From the NCBI RefSeq assembly GCF_003350505.1, contig NZ_QQAY01000006.1, positions 97,481 to 161,480 on the forward strand: a stretch of 64,000 bases of DNA, read 5' to 3'. Under the pieces are notes generated by a model. That model searched no databases. It had not been told where the DNA came from and saw only the letters and a program-made list of their open reading frames with translations. The position numbers and the translations under genes are program-made. The DNA comes from Falsibacillus pallidus (lineage in GTDB: Bacteria; Bacillota; Bacilli; Bacillales; DSM-25281). Of this stretch, positions 1 through 9,999 are shown one piece after another. Position 1 is the stretch's first letter; the number at the start of each line of letters is the position of its first letter.

Positions 1-33
1 CTCCTGAACGATTACTTAACTGGAGGGTATGAA

Positions 34-1143
34 ATGACAGCGAAAATCATCAATTATTATGCAGGCGGCAATACAGCCAGAGGATTTCACAGCTTATTTG
101 AATCCAATCTTCAAGGATTGGATAAATTATTTATTTTAAAGGGTGGACCAGGAACAGGCAAGTCATCGCTTATGAAGCAAATCGGCCAGGATTGGCTGAG
201 AAATGGGTATAACATTGAATTTCTCCATTGTTCTTCCGACAACGAATCCATAGACGGTGTCATCATTCCATCCTTGAAAGTAGGCATTGTGGATGGGACG
301 GCACCGCACGTCATCGAGCCGAAAGCCCCGGGTGCCATTGAGGAATATGTGAATTTAGGCGAAGCATGGGATTCCGCTAAACTCGCTGCTCATAAAACGG
401 AAATAATTGAATTGAGTTCCCGCATAACAGAATCTTTCCAAAAGGCCTATAGTGTGTTTCATGACGCCTTATTGATTCACGATGAATGGGAAAAAATCTA
501 CATCGAAAACATGGATTTTCAAAAAGCCAATCAACTCACCGTCGATTTGATTGATGAGCTTTTTGGCAAAATGTACGTCAACAAAGCCGCAGAGGTGCGC
601 CATCGCTTCTTAGGGGCTGCGACGCCAAAAGGACCAGTGGACTTCATTCAAAATCTGACGGAGGACATTTCTTATCGGTACTTCATTAAAGGAAGGCCGG
701 GTTCAGGGAAATCCACGCTTTTGAAAAAATTGGCGGCTGTAGCGGAAGACAGAGGATTCGATGTGGAAGTCTACCACTGCGGATTCGATCCGAATAGCCT
801 GGATATGGTCATCGTCCGCGAACTGGATTTTGCGATATTCGACAGTACGGCTCCCCACGAATACTTTCCTGCCAGGGAAGGCGATGAAATCATCGATATG
901 TATTCAAGGGTCATTACATCAGGAACGGATGAGATCTACGAGGATGCGCTCAAAGATATCGCCGGACGCTACGCCAATAAAATGAAGGAAGCGACAGCTT
1001 ATCTGGCCAAAGCCAAAAACCTTCATGACCAGCTTGAGGGCATCTACGTCAGCGCTATGGATTTCTCCAAGATAGACACGATCAAATCCCAGATCCATGA
1101 TGCGATTTTAAGTCTCGAGCCTGTGAAGCAGACGCAAAATTAA
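34..1143 (+). CDS. Tandem P-loop ATPase-like protein (PRK06851-like)
   Basis: The 369-residue protein is an internal duplication of two P-loop NTPase modules. A Walker A motif GGPGTGKSS lies at residues 37-45 and a second, GRPGSGKST, begins at residue 220. Each is followed about 25 residues later by a related stretch (EFLHCSSDN and EVYHCGFDP) and then by a similar segment ending in TAPH. No membrane segment, signal peptide or DNA-binding motif is visible. The ATG follows a good ribosome site (GGAGGG). It resembles the uncharacterised Firmicutes family I know as PRK06851; the cellular role is unknown. It stands alone, closed by a terminator. Confidence 0.75.
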   Translation: MTAKIINYYAGGNTARGFHSLFESNLQGLDKLFILKGGPGTGKSSLMKQIGQDWLRNGYNIEFLHCSSDNESIDGVIIPSLKVGIVDGTAPHVIEPKAPGAIEEYVNLGEAWDSAKLAAHKTEIIELSSRITESFQKAYSVFHDALLIHDEWEKIYIENMDFQKANQLTVDLIDELFGKMYVNKAAEVRHRFLGAATPKGPVDFIQNLTEDISYRYFIKGRPGSGKSTLLKKLAAVAEDRGFDVEVYHCGFDPNSLDMVIVRELDFAIFDSTAPHEYFPAREGDEIIDMYSRVITSGTDEIYEDALKDIAGRYANKMKEATAYLAKAKNLHDQLEGIYVSAMDFSKIDTIKSQIHDAILSLEPVKQTQN

Positions 1144-1155
1144 AGATGGTGAGCC

Positions 1156-1188
1156 AGCCCTGGAGCATATACTGCCGGGGCTTTTTTC
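1156..1188 (+). terminator. Rho-independent terminator of the P-loop gene
   Basis: AGCCC-TGG pairs with CC-GGGGCT, followed by six T residues, 13 bp after the stop codon at 1143. Confidence 0.75.
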
Positions 1189-1272
1189 ATATAGTTGCTA
1201 AAGAATTTTCATATCAAAAGTGGATTGAGCAGATAATAGTAGGGGAAAAGATGAAGAGGTGAGGGGAAGCGT

Positions 1273-2265
1273 GTGGGTTTTCAATTGATTGAAGCTTATA
1301 TACCGGAAGAGCGGTTTTCTTCTATAAATGAAAATATACAGAAATTCAATCCTTTGGAGATTTGGACAAGGAAGGTTGATTCCGATTGTATACTCATTCG
1401 TCTTCTCGTTGATTCTACAGCCATTGAAGACATCTTGGACTACTTTGAACGAACTTCTGCCCAAGTGGAAGACATGGATATCCTGCTCTTCCAGGTGGAA
1501 GCGTACATCTCCAAAAAATACACTGCGGAAAAAGAAGAAAAGCATGAGGCCCATCTAGAAAGGGCAAGCAGGCAGGAATTGTATTCCAGCATCGAAGACA
1601 GCGCCACATTAAATGCAGGCTATTTCCTATTTGTACTGATTGCAGCCATTGTCGTCACAATCGGTTTGATCAAGAACAGTCCTTCCATCGTCATCGGCGG
1701 GATGGTGATCGCTCCATTGCTTGGACCCGTTGTGGGTGTTGCGTTTGCTTCCATCCTAGGGGACTTTAAACTGCTTAGGCGTTCTGTCCTCACAGTGATA
1801 GCGGGAATCGTGTTGTCTGCTGTCATTTCAATCATAATGGGGCGTTTATTTGGGGTTCCATTAAAAAGCGGTGAGTTTCTATCGAGGACCTCTGTAGCGA
1901 TTTCAGATATCCTATTGGCACTGGCTGCGGGGGCTGCTGGAGCATTATCGACCATGAAGAAATTCCCGAGTGCGCTTGTCGGCGTCATGGTAGCAGTGGC
2001 CCTCATGCCTCCTGCAGCCGTGATGGGAATGTCAGCAAGCGTATTTTTGTGGCCGGAAACATTGCGTTCAACGGTGCTGCTTTCCGTTAATATCTGTTCG
2101 ATTTTATTCTCAGCGGTTATTGTATTTTCGCTCGCGGGAATAAGGCCGGTGAAGTACGAAGACATAAAAATTGCCAATAACTCACGAAACTTTTCCATTA
2201 TATTTGTCGGCATCATTGTCCTCTTGCTTTTAATGGAGGTATTATATTTAAATCATCTGCATTAA
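1273..2265 (+). CDS. DUF389 (TIGR00341-like) integral membrane protein
   Basis: Of 330 residues, the first 110 or so form a soluble ferredoxin-like-looking domain and the rest carries about seven hydrophobic segments. The first membrane segment starts near residue 117 and is followed by a glycine/proline-rich GGMVIAPLLGP motif typical of the DUF389/TIGR00341 family. The start is GTG, preceded by GAGGTGAGGGG. Family members are uncharacterised membrane proteins; transport is only a guess. The gene is monocistronic, between the terminator at 1188 and kbl. Confidence 0.8.
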   Translation: MGFQLIEAYIPEERFSSINENIQKFNPLEIWTRKVDSDCILIRLLVDSTAIEDILDYFERTSAQVEDMDILLFQVEAYISKKYTAEKEEKHEAHLERASRQELYSSIEDSATLNAGYFLFVLIAAIVVTIGLIKNSPSIVIGGMVIAPLLGPVVGVAFASILGDFKLLRRSVLTVIAGIVLSAVISIIMGRLFGVPLKSGEFLSRTSVAISDILLALAAGAAGALSTMKKFPSALVGVMVAVALMPPAAVMGMSASVFLWPETLRSTVLLSVNICSILFSAVIVFSLAGIRPVKYEDIKIANNSRNFSIIFVGIIVLLLLMEVLYLNHLH

Positions 2266-2364
2266 CTGTCTTTTTAGTATAAACAATTCGCGAGAAATAT
2301 GTTAAATTAATTGTAGTTAAAGCTTTGAAAACTATATAGTGTCCGCTGCAGGTGGACAAGTGTA

Positions 2365-2380
2365 TTTTAAGCGTTTTCAT
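2365..2380 (+). promoter_or_regulatory. Candidate cre (CcpA) site upstream of kbl
   Basis: TTTTAAGCGTTTTCAT matches the cre consensus WTGNAARCGNWWWCAW at 15 of 16 positions (T instead of G at position 3). It ends 30 bp before the kbl start codon, a position that would suit repression by the catabolite regulator CcpA. No convincing -35/-10 pair was fixed. Confidence 0.5.
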
Positions 2381-2410
2381 AAAATATAAAAAATTCATGG
2401 AGGGATCACT

Positions 2411-3601
2411 ATGTCAAGTAAAGCATTAGATCAGTTTTTAAATGAAAACCTGAATGATTTGAAAGAAAGAGGCCTTTACAATGAAATCGATCCTGTAGGC
2501 ACACCGAATGGTCCTGTCATTAAAATCAATGGTAAAGAACTAATAAACTTATCTTCAAATAATTACTTGGGTCTCGCAACGAACCCGCGTATGAAAGAAA
2601 AAGCGGTGGAAGCTGTTAAAGAGTGGGGCGTCGGTGCAGGTGCGGTACGTACCATCAACGGAACACTCGAACTTCACACCCGCTTGGAAGAAAAAATCGC
2701 AGAATTCAAGGCTACTGAAGCTGCCGTTGCATTCCAATCCGGATTCAACTGCAACATGGGTGCCATTTCTGCAGTCATGAACAAAAATGATGCCATTCTT
2801 TCCGATGAATTGAATCACGCATCGATCATTGACGGCTGCCGTCTTTCAAAAGCGAAAATCATCCGTTTCAACCACTCTGATATGGATGACCTTCGCCAAA
2901 AAGCGAAAGAAGCAAAAGAGTCCGGCCAATACCAAAAAATCATGGTCATCACGGACGGCGTATTCTCCATGGATGGAGATGTTGCAAAGCTTCCTGAAAT
3001 CGTGGAAATTGCAGAAGAGTTCGACTTGATCACATATGTCGATGATGCACATGGATCCGGCGTCCTTGGAAAAGGGGCAGGAACCGTTAAACATTTCGGT
3101 TTATCCGACCGTGTTGACATGCAAATGGGAACTCTTTCAAAAGCGATCGGAGTTGTCGGAGGCTATGTTGCCGGGAAGCAAAACTTAATCGATTGGCTAA
3201 AAGTGGCCGCTCGCCCATTCTTGTTCTCAACAGCTCTTACACCTGCAGATGTGACAGCCTGCACTGAAGCAATCACCATCTTGATGGAAAGCACTGAATT
3301 GCATGATAAGCTTTGGGAAAACGGAAACTATCTGAAGCAAGGGCTTAAATCAATCGGCTTTGATATCGGTAACAGCGAGACGCCAATCACACCGGTCATC
3401 ATCGGGGAAGAAAAAGCGACTCAAACATTCAGTAAACGCCTTTATGAAGAAGGAGTCTACGCGAAATCCATCGTATTCCCTACCGTTCCAAGAGGGACAG
3501 GCCGTGTGAGAAATATGCCGACAGCTGCACATACAAAGGAAATGCTCGATAACGCCATTTCCATTTATGAAAAAGTCGGAAAAGAAATGGGTATCATCTA
3601 A
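2411..3601 (+). CDS. kbl: Glycine C-acetyltransferase (2-amino-3-ketobutyrate CoA ligase)
   Basis: This 396-residue PLP enzyme of the alpha-oxoamine synthase family cleaves 2-amino-3-ketobutyrate with CoA to glycine and acetyl-CoA, the second step of threonine breakdown. The Schiff-base lysine is in TLSKAIG (K244), and the PLP-contacting VDDAHGSG motif lies upstream. Length and the N-terminal NYLGLA motif fit Kbl rather than 8-amino-7-oxononanoate synthase, as does the threonine dehydrogenase gene 41 bp downstream. The ATG has GGAGGG about 6 bp upstream. Confidence 0.93.
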   Translation: MSSKALDQFLNENLNDLKERGLYNEIDPVGTPNGPVIKINGKELINLSSNNYLGLATNPRMKEKAVEAVKEWGVGAGAVRTINGTLELHTRLEEKIAEFKATEAAVAFQSGFNCNMGAISAVMNKNDAILSDELNHASIIDGCRLSKAKIIRFNHSDMDDLRQKAKEAKESGQYQKIMVITDGVFSMDGDVAKLPEIVEIAEEFDLITYVDDAHGSGVLGKGAGTVKHFGLSDRVDMQMGTLSKAIGVVGGYVAGKQNLIDWLKVAARPFLFSTALTPADVTACTEAITILMESTELHDKLWENGNYLKQGLKSIGFDIGNSETPITPVIIGEEKATQTFSKRLYEEGVYAKSIVFPTVPRGTGRVRNMPTAAHTKEMLDNAISIYEKVGKEMGII

Positions 3602-3642
3602 ATTTTATTTGAACGGTTTTAGCGACTAGGAGGAAATAGATT

Positions 3643-4590
3643 ATGAAAAAAGTACTTGTGACCGGTGCACTCGGTCAAATCGGTTCTGAGCTTGTCACGA
3701 AGCTGCGCAGCGTGTACGGAGCGGACAACATTTTAGCAACGGATATCCGTGAAACGGACAGCGAAGTCGTAACCGGCGGTCCGTTTGAAACCTTGGACGT
3801 TACCGATGCTCAAAGAATGCATGACCTTGCAAAGAAATATGAGGTGGATTCCATCATCCACCTGGCGGCACTTCTTTCTGCCACTGCAGAAGCGAAGCCC
3901 CTTCTTGCCTGGAACTTGAACATGGGTGGACTTGTCAATGCGCTTGAAACAGCAAGGGAACTGGACTGCCAGTTCTTCACGCCAAGTTCCATCGGTGCTT
4001 TCGGTCCTTCCACTCCGAAGGACAACACGCCTCAGGATACGATCCAGCGTCCGACAACGATGTATGGAGTCAATAAAGTATCAGGCGAATTGCTTTGCGA
4101 CTACTACTACCAGAAGTTCGGTGTGGATGCACGCGGTCTGCGCTTCCCTGGATTGATTTCCTATGTTGCGCCTCCAGGCGGCGGTACGACTGACTATGCA
4201 GTAGAAATCTATTATGAAGCCATCAAAAATGGCCGATACACTTCCTACATCGACAAAGGCACATACATGGACATGATGTACATGCCGGATGCCCTTAATG
4301 CCATCGTCGACTTGATGGAAGCTGATCCTGCGAATTTGAAGCACCGCAACTCATTCAACGTGACTGCGATGAGCTTTGAGCCGGAACAAATCGCTGCTGA
4401 GATCCGCAAGCACATCCCAACGTTCGAGATGGACTACCAAGTGGATCCAATCAGACAAACAATCGCCAACAGCTGGCCGAACTCCATCGACCCTTCTGCA
4501 GCAAAAGAAGAGTGGGGATTCAAGGCTGAATATGATTTAGCGAAAATGACAGCTGATATGCTGGACAAATTGAAAACGAAATTAGGATAA
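3643..4590 (+). CDS. tdh: L-threonine 3-dehydrogenase, short-chain (epimerase-like) type
   Basis: The 315-residue extended SDR protein has an N-terminal NAD-binding GALGQIG motif (residues 8-14) and the catalytic YxxxK pair Y141/K145. It oxidises threonine to 2-amino-3-ketobutyrate with NAD+. It belongs to the UDP-galactose-epimerase-like type of threonine dehydrogenase, not the zinc MDR type. Placement directly after kbl (41-bp gap, AGGAGG site) and the shared terminator indicate a two-gene threonine-to-glycine operon. General annotators may call it only an NAD-dependent epimerase. Confidence 0.9.
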   Translation: MKKVLVTGALGQIGSELVTKLRSVYGADNILATDIRETDSEVVTGGPFETLDVTDAQRMHDLAKKYEVDSIIHLAALLSATAEAKPLLAWNLNMGGLVNALETARELDCQFFTPSSIGAFGPSTPKDNTPQDTIQRPTTMYGVNKVSGELLCDYYYQKFGVDARGLRFPGLISYVAPPGGGTTDYAVEIYYEAIKNGRYTSYIDKGTYMDMMYMPDALNAIVDLMEADPANLKHRNSFNVTAMSFEPEQIAAEIRKHIPTFEMDYQVDPIRQTIANSWPNSIDPSAAKEEWGFKAEYDLAKMTADMLDKLKTKLG

Positions 4591-4598
4591 GATAATGG

Positions 4599-4629
4599 AA
4601 CCGCCGGTGCAAAATGCCGGCGGTTTTTT
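4599..4629 (+). terminator. Terminator of kbl-tdh
   Basis: A perfect 9-bp stem AACCGCCGG/CCGGCGGTT with a 9-nt loop, followed by T6. Confidence 0.9.
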
Positions 4630-4724
4630 ATGCGTAATTAATTCCCGTATAGGTTGTATATTCCAATAATTTGATGGTTTATTGAAGAGAATGTGGCGAA
4701 ATATTGAGAATTCCTGCTTTGATT

Positions 4725-4740
4725 TGTGAAGTGTGTCACA
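4725..4740. promoter_or_regulatory. Fnr/Rex-type palindrome upstream of qoxA
   Basis: TGTGAAGTGTGTCACA is a perfect TGTGA-N6-TCACA inverted repeat about 100 bp before the quinol oxidase operon. The format matches the Fnr/CRP class and partly the Rex site TTGTGAA-N4-TTCACAA. A redox regulator in front of a terminal oxidase is plausible, but which protein binds is an inference. Confidence 0.5.
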
Positions 4741-4843
4741 TAGTGTTTGGTCTTCCCTATGGTGGGTATAGTCGAGTAAAAAGGGTGTTAACGATTGAAG
4801 AACCATCATACTTAATCATAGATCAAAAAGGCAGGTGACAAGA

Positions 4844-5734
4844 TTGAGAAAACTACTTAAGCCAATGGGTTTATTGGCCATCGTTGCATTATCTACATTC
4901 CTTGGCGGGTGTCAGCTGACTGTTTTGGATCCAAAGGGTCCAGTTGCTGAGCAGCAGAAAGATCTCATTTATTGGTCCATCGGCTTCATGCTGTTCATCG
5001 TGGCCGTCGTATTCGTCCTTTTCTCAATTATCATTGTTAGATATCGCGAGAAGAAGCTTCCGGAAGGATATGAACCGCCAGATCATCACGGCAACACGTT
5101 TTTGGAAATTATTTGGACAGTCATCCCAATTCTGATTGTTATCGCCCTTGCTATTCCAACAGTCAAAACCATTTATGCATTGGATAAAGCACCGGAAGCC
5201 ACTTCCCATAAGAAGCCATTGGTGATCCATGCAACTTCAGCTGAATGGAAATGGATGTTCAGCTATCCTGAGCAGAACCTTGAGACCGTCAACTATCTGG
5301 TCATTCCTGAAGACCGGCCAATCCTATTTAAATTGACTTCGGCAGATTCCATGTCAGCTTTATGGATTCCTTCATTGGGCGGACAGGAATATAACATGGC
5401 AGGAATGCAGACAGAGCTTTATCTGCAGGCAGACAAGCCCGGCATCTATGAGGGCCGCAACGCCAACTTCAACGGAGAAGGGTTTGCTGATCAGAAGTTT
5501 AAAGTAAAAGCCGTTACGCAAGAAGAGTACGATAAATGGGTGAAAGACAAGCAGAAGTCAGCACCTAAATTAACGAAAAAAGAATATGATCACTTGCTTC
5601 TGCAAGGCCACGCAAAAGAAATGACATTTTCATCTACCCATCTTCAATATGTAGACCATTCCAAGATGCATAATGCAGGCTATGCAGAGAAGATAAGAAA
5701 ACAGTCGGAAAAACAACAAGATAAAGCGCACTAG
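4844..5734 (+). CDS. qoxA: Cytochrome aa3 quinol oxidase subunit II
   Basis: This membrane-anchored lipoprotein is subunit II of the aa3-type menaquinol oxidase. A signal peptide ends in the lipobox FLGGC, and two transmembrane helices precede a C-terminal cupredoxin-like domain. The CuA ligand cysteines of cytochrome c oxidases are absent, which separates QoxA from CtaC. The segment LDPKGPVAEQQ is characteristic of QoxA. I chose the TTG at 4844 because AGGTGA sits just before it; an in-frame GTG at 4835 is possible but overlaps that ribosome site. It is the first gene of qoxABCD. Confidence 0.93.
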   Translation: MRKLLKPMGLLAIVALSTFLGGCQLTVLDPKGPVAEQQKDLIYWSIGFMLFIVAVVFVLFSIIIVRYREKKLPEGYEPPDHHGNTFLEIIWTVIPILIVIALAIPTVKTIYALDKAPEATSHKKPLVIHATSAEWKWMFSYPEQNLETVNYLVIPEDRPILFKLTSADSMSALWIPSLGGQEYNMAGMQTELYLQADKPGIYEGRNANFNGEGFADQKFKVKAVTQEEYDKWVKDKQKSAPKLTKKEYDHLLLQGHAKEMTFSSTHLQYVDHSKMHNAGYAEKIRKQSEKQQDKAH

Positions 5735-5749
5735 GGAGGAGGAGACAGC

Positions 5750-7687
5750 ATGAAATGGGATGAATTTTTTGTCACAGGCGACCCATTGATCTATGGAGCC
5801 GATGTTTCCATTGTGATGACCATGATTGCCATTGTGGCAGGATTGACCTACTTCAAGAAATGGAAGTGGCTTTGGACAAACTGGCTCACAACCGTCGATC
5901 ATAAACGCCTTGGCGTCATGTATATCATCGCCGCAATCCTGATGCTTTTCCGCGGCGGTGTCGATGCCTTGCTCATGAGGGCACAGCTGACAGTGCCGGG
6001 ATCAAAATTCCTTGCATCTCAGCACTATAATGAAATCTTTACCACACACGGTACGATCATGATCATCTTCATGGCGATGCCGTTTTTAATCGGGCTGATG
6101 AACGTTGTCGTTCCATTGCAGATCGGAGCGCGCGACGTCGCCTATCCTTATTTGAATGCACTAAGCTTCTGGACATTTTTCTTTGGAGCGATGCTGTTTA
6201 ACATTTCCTTCGTCATCGGAGGTTCCCCGGCAGCTGGATGGACAAGCTATATGCCGCTTGCCGGGAACGAAATGAGTCCGGGTCCGGGACAGAACTACTA
6301 TCTGCTTGGACTTCAAATTGCCGGTATCGGTACATTGATGACAGGAATCAACTTTGCCGTTACCATCTTGAAAATGAGGGCTAAAGGCATGGGGCTAATG
6401 AAAATGCCGATGTTCACTTGGTCTACGCTGATCACATGTGTCATCATCATCTTCGCATTCCCTGTGTTGACCGTCGCACTTGCATTGATGACATTTGACC
6501 GCTTATTCGGTACACATTTCTTCACCCTTGCGGATGGCGGTATGCCGATGCTGTGGGCAAACCTTTTCTGGGTTTGGGGCCATCCGGAAGTATACATTGT
6601 CATCCTTCCTGCATTCGGTATTTTCTCGGAAATTATCAGTACGTTTGCAAGGAAGACGCTGTTCGGCTATAGAGCGATGGTTTATTCCATGATCGCCATT
6701 GCCGGATTGAGCTTTGTCGTCTGGGTCCACCATTTCTTCACGATGGGTGCTGGATCTGCAGTCAATTCAGTCTTCTCGGTCACCACCATGGCCATCGCCA
6801 TACCGACCGGGGTCAAGATATTCAACTGGCTGTTTACCCTCTATCGGGGAAAGATCAAGCTCACGACACCGATGCTATGGTCGCTGGCATTCATCCCGAA
6901 CTTCGTCATAGGCGGGGTGACCGGGGTCATGCTAGCCATGGCAGCAGCTGATTACCAATATCACAATACGTATTTCCTTGTAGCGCATTTCCACTATGTA
7001 TTAATTTCCGGAACTGTATTTGCCTGTTTCGCAGGATTCTATTTCTGGTATCCGAAAATGTTCGGACACAAGCTTAACGAGCGTCTTGGAAAAATTTCAT
7101 TCTGGCTGTTCGTGGTCGGTTTCAATGTCTGCTTCTTCCCGATGTTCTTCCTTGGCCTCGATGGCATGCCTAGACGCGTATTTACGTATGGAGCAGGGGA
7201 CGGCTGGTTCAGCTTAAATCTTGTAGCAACCATCGGAGGAGTCCTCATGGGTCTCGGATTCCTTGTCATGGTCTACAGCATCTACTACAGCTTCCGCTAT
7301 GCAGAACGGGAAAAAACAGGAGATGCCTGGGATGGACGCAGCCTCGAGTGGGCTACACACACACCGGTGCCGCATTACAACTTTGCCGTCATCCCGGAAG
7401 TCACAGCATTAGATGCCTTCTGGGAAATGAAAAAAGAAGCGAAGAAAGACCAGTATAAAATTCAGGAATACAAACCGATCCATATGCCGAATAATTCCGG
7501 ACGTCCATTTGTGATGTCGGTGCTGTTCTTTACAGCAGGATTCGGTTTAGTCTTCCAATGGTACTGGATGGGCATTGCCGGTTTAATCGGAATCCTTGCC
7601 TGCCTCGTTCTACGTTCATTTGAATATGACGATGGATACTACATTCCAGTCAGTGAAATAGAAGAAACAGAAAGAAAACTAGGGTAA
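5750..7687 (+). CDS. qoxB: Cytochrome aa3 quinol oxidase subunit I
   Basis: This 645-residue polytopic subunit is the catalytic core of the heme-copper oxidase, carrying the low-spin heme and the heme a3-CuB centre that reduces oxygen and pumps protons. The CuB/Tyr crosslink motif WGHPEVY is present, as are the two CuB histidines in WVHHFFT and the heme-ligand region VAHFHYV. The C-terminal extension is typical of subunit I of quinol oxidases. It lies 15 bp after qoxA with a GGAGGAGG ribosome site. Confidence 0.96.
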   Translation: MKWDEFFVTGDPLIYGADVSIVMTMIAIVAGLTYFKKWKWLWTNWLTTVDHKRLGVMYIIAAILMLFRGGVDALLMRAQLTVPGSKFLASQHYNEIFTTHGTIMIIFMAMPFLIGLMNVVVPLQIGARDVAYPYLNALSFWTFFFGAMLFNISFVIGGSPAAGWTSYMPLAGNEMSPGPGQNYYLLGLQIAGIGTLMTGINFAVTILKMRAKGMGLMKMPMFTWSTLITCVIIIFAFPVLTVALALMTFDRLFGTHFFTLADGGMPMLWANLFWVWGHPEVYIVILPAFGIFSEIISTFARKTLFGYRAMVYSMIAIAGLSFVVWVHHFFTMGAGSAVNSVFSVTTMAIAIPTGVKIFNWLFTLYRGKIKLTTPMLWSLAFIPNFVIGGVTGVMLAMAAADYQYHNTYFLVAHFHYVLISGTVFACFAGFYFWYPKMFGHKLNERLGKISFWLFVVGFNVCFFPMFFLGLDGMPRRVFTYGAGDGWFSLNLVATIGGVLMGLGFLVMVYSIYYSFRYAEREKTGDAWDGRSLEWATHTPVPHYNFAVIPEVTALDAFWEMKKEAKKDQYKIQEYKPIHMPNNSGRPFVMSVLFFTAGFGLVFQWYWMGIAGLIGILACLVLRSFEYDDGYYIPVSEIEETERKLG

Positions 7688-7703
7688 AGGAGGCTCGAAC
7701 AAA

Positions 7704-8324
7704 ATGGATATGGTTCAAAATCATGATCAAAACACGCCGCTGGAATACCAGTCAGAGACTGGCCGGTTGAATATCCTGGGTTTTTGGGTCTTCCTTGGAG
7801 CTGAAATTGCCCTGTTCTCTACATTGTTTGCGACTTATTTCGCATTGATGAACAGAACAGCAAACGGCCCTTTACCCGGGGAGCTTTTCGAACTGAAAGG
7901 CGTCTTGATTGAGACATTCTTATTGCTGACGTCCAGCTTTACATGCGGGATTGCCGTCCATGAAATGAGAAGGAATAATAAGAAGGGCTTGATGATTTGG
8001 ATGATCATCACCATTCTTTTAGGCATTGGATTCATCGGATTTGAAATATCAGAGTTCATTTCTTACGTCCATGAAGGAGCAACTCTTTCATCCAGTGCAT
8101 TCTGGTCAGCACTGTTCGTACTGGTCGGGACGCATGGGGCCCACGTATCACTCGGTATTGGCTGGGTCACGCTCGTGTTAATACAAACATCCAGACGCGG
8201 GTTGAACCCCGCAACGGCTAAAAAGATCTTCATTACAAGCCTTTATTGGCATTTCTTAGATGTCGTGTGGATCTTTATCTTTACAGGAGTTTACTTGACA
8301 GGGATGGTGATGCATCATGGCTAG
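7704..8324 (+). CDS. qoxC: Cytochrome aa3 quinol oxidase subunit III
   Basis: At 206 residues with about five membrane helices, the protein fits the heme-copper oxidase subunit III family (N-terminal LGFWVFLGAEIALFSTLFA). Subunit III stabilises the proton-pumping core. The gene starts 16 bp after qoxB, and its end overlaps the start of qoxD by 8 bp, indicating translational coupling. Confidence 0.95.
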   Translation: MDMVQNHDQNTPLEYQSETGRLNILGFWVFLGAEIALFSTLFATYFALMNRTANGPLPGELFELKGVLIETFLLLTSSFTCGIAVHEMRRNNKKGLMIWMIITILLGIGFIGFEISEFISYVHEGATLSSSAFWSALFVLVGTHGAHVSLGIGWVTLVLIQTSRRGLNPATAKKIFITSLYWHFLDVVWIFIFTGVYLTGMVMHHG

Positions 8325-8691
8325 CCATACAGAAGGCAGATTCCCTTGGAAGCACTTGATCGGCTTCGTATTCTCGATTGTCTTGACGCTCATAGCCCTT
8401 TGGGTTGGATTGTACAGCGGCTTTTCAACGAAGATGATTATAACGTTCATTGTCATCCTGGCAATCCTCCAAGCCGTCATTCAATTGTTCATGTTCATGC
8501 ACGTGACCGAAAGCGAAAACGGAAGATTCCAAACCGGGACGATGCTCTATGCAGCATTCATTGCAGTAGCAGTAGTCGCCGGCACCATTTGGGTCATGTC
8601 CTTCGGAGCGGACTACATGGGCCACGATAAAGATATGAAGAATATGGATCATAAAATGCAGATGAAGCATGAGAAGGATGAAGGGAACTAA
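8317..8691 (+). CDS. qoxD: Cytochrome aa3 quinol oxidase subunit IV
   Basis: The 124-residue protein has three membrane helices, matching the small COX4/CyoD-type subunit. The C-terminus is a hydrophilic Met/Lys/His-rich tail (MKNMDHKMQMKHEKDEG). It is the last gene of qoxABCD, followed directly by a strong bidirectional terminator. Confidence 0.94.
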   Translation: MASHTEGRFPWKHLIGFVFSIVLTLIALWVGLYSGFSTKMIITFIVILAILQAVIQLFMFMHVTESENGRFQTGTMLYAAFIAVAVVAGTIWVMSFGADYMGHDKDMKNMDHKMQMKHEKDEGN

Positions 8692-8706
8692 TTGAAATGA
8701 ACAAGT

Positions 8707-8739
8707 AAAAGCACTGCCGGCAATTTCGGCAGTGCTTTT
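8707..8739. terminator. Bidirectional terminator between qoxD and the convergent hydrolase gene
   Basis: A 13-bp stem AAAAGCACTGCCG/CGGCAGTGCTTTT closes the qox operon on the plus strand and the hydrolase gene on the minus strand. Confidence 0.9.
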
Positions 8740-8748
8740 CTTATGGTT

Positions 8749-9459
8749 TCAGATCTTACTCAGCCAATCGATCAACTCACTCACCATTTCAGTTGTGAAT
8801 TGATGATTAATATCTTTATGGATATGTAATTCTACATTCTCTCTTTTTTGGTCTTCTTTTAAATAGCCATAATAATCTTTTTGTCCTTCTATTGGGATGA
8901 TCTTATCACTGTCCCCATGAATGAGCAGCACATGCGAAGGGCAGTTCTCTTTTTCCACAGGATCATAATCCCTTAGTGTCATCTCTAGTTCTGCTGGAAT
9001 GCTTCCTCTCCCATCCATGCTTCTAAAAATGCGTTCTGTCAATAAATATGAGCCGGAGCCGTTAATATTGGCGAGTCCCAACAGGCCCAATTCACGCGCA
9101 AAAATCCCATTTGCGATGAACCCACCCATCGAACTTCCTACCAGCACGATTTCTTCTTTCTTTATATTTAATTCAGTAATAAGATCATTAAATTCATCAA
9201 TGGTGTGGAAGATGATTTTCCAAAAATATTCTTGGAGGGTTTTCTGGTCGTAATGATTTTCTAAAGGCTCTCTTGTATCGTGATAGAGGATTTCAGGGAC
9301 GATGACTTTATAGCCTTTTTCGAGTAATTCCTCTGCTAATTCCGTGTAGCCCTCTGCCCTGCCGCCCCATCCGTGGTAGAGGATCAAGGTTTTATAATTA
9401 TAAAGATGATCTTTCGGTTTAAATGAAAAATATTTAAAAGATTTCATGGACATTTGCAT
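8749..9459 (-). CDS. Alpha/beta-hydrolase (YitV-like esterase)
   Basis: The 236-residue protein has an alpha/beta-hydrolase layout: an oxyanion-region HGWGG (residues 29-33), the nucleophile elbow GSSMGG with S110, an acid in HGDSDKIIP and a C-terminal histidine in INHQFT. No signal peptide is present, so it should be cytoplasmic. It looks like the YitV/dienelactone-hydrolase-like esterases; the substrate is unknown. GGGAGA precedes the ATG. The sequence is more AT-rich than the qox genes and it begins a block with no counterpart between qoxD and ywcE in B. subtilis. Confidence 0.8.
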   Translation of the reverse strand: MQMSMKSFKYFSFKPKDHLYNYKTLILYHGWGGRAEGYTELAEELLEKGYKVIVPEILYHDTREPLENHYDQKTLQEYFWKIIFHTIDEFNDLITELNIKKEEIVLVGSSMGGFIANGIFARELGLLGLANINGSGSYLLTERIFRSMDGRGSIPAELEMTLRDYDPVEKENCPSHVLLIHGDSDKIIPIEGQKDYYGYLKEDQKRENVELHIHKDINHQFTTEMVSELIDWLSKI

Positions 9460-9484
9460 TGTTATTCTCCCACATTCGTTCAGT

Positions 9485-9769
9485 TTAAAATTTCACTTTT
9501 TCTTCTTTTTTAAAAATACCAACCAATAAAAGTACAAATCCCAGTAGGAAGATTGGTGGGAAGATAACCCACATAATCATTGCTGCCCAACCATTCATCA
9601 CAATAACTGCAGTGGTTAAGCCGATTGCAAAAGATAAAAATGGAGAAATAGCAAACATTAGCGTAATTCCCCAACCAATGAATTTTCTTTTATTCGTTTT
9701 TCCTTTGGTTAGCTGGTAAGCCGTTATTGCTCCTAGTATCGCAATCCCATAACCTATAATAAATGGCAT
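9485..9769 (-). CDS. Small hypothetical membrane protein
   Basis: The 94 residues hold three hydrophobic segments separated by short basic loops (KGKTNKRK) and end in a charged tail (FKKEEKVKF). A GAGAGGA ribosome site precedes the ATG. I recognise no family. It lies 25 bp upstream of the hydrolase gene on the same strand, so the two are probably cotranscribed. Confidence 0.6.
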   Translation of the reverse strand: MPFIIGYGIAILGAITAYQLTKGKTNKRKFIGWGITLMFAISPFLSFAIGLTTAVIVMNGWAAMIMWVIFPPIFLLGFVLLLVGIFKKEEKVKF

Positions 9770-9999
9770 TTTACCATTCCTCTCGACTTAATTTACCTTC
9801 TTTGTTAGTTACTCTTAAATTCCATTATATGTTATTTTATAAAGTGAATAAATAATTAATTCTGAAATTAATAATTGTTTATGACAGGAAACTTTTCAAA
9901 GTTAAATAACGTCACAGAGTTAAACTCTATGAGTCTAATAAGTTAGAGTGGATCATTTTTATTTGAAGAATATTTTCTAAAAGAAAAAGGAGGTATTGG

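Noticed and set aside
1198..2216. Minus-strand ORFs over the DUF389 gene
   Set aside because: Shadows of a well-supported plus-strand gene.
4844..5734. Cytochrome c oxidase subunit II (CtaC)
   Set aside because: The CuA cysteine ligands are missing and the sequence follows QoxA.
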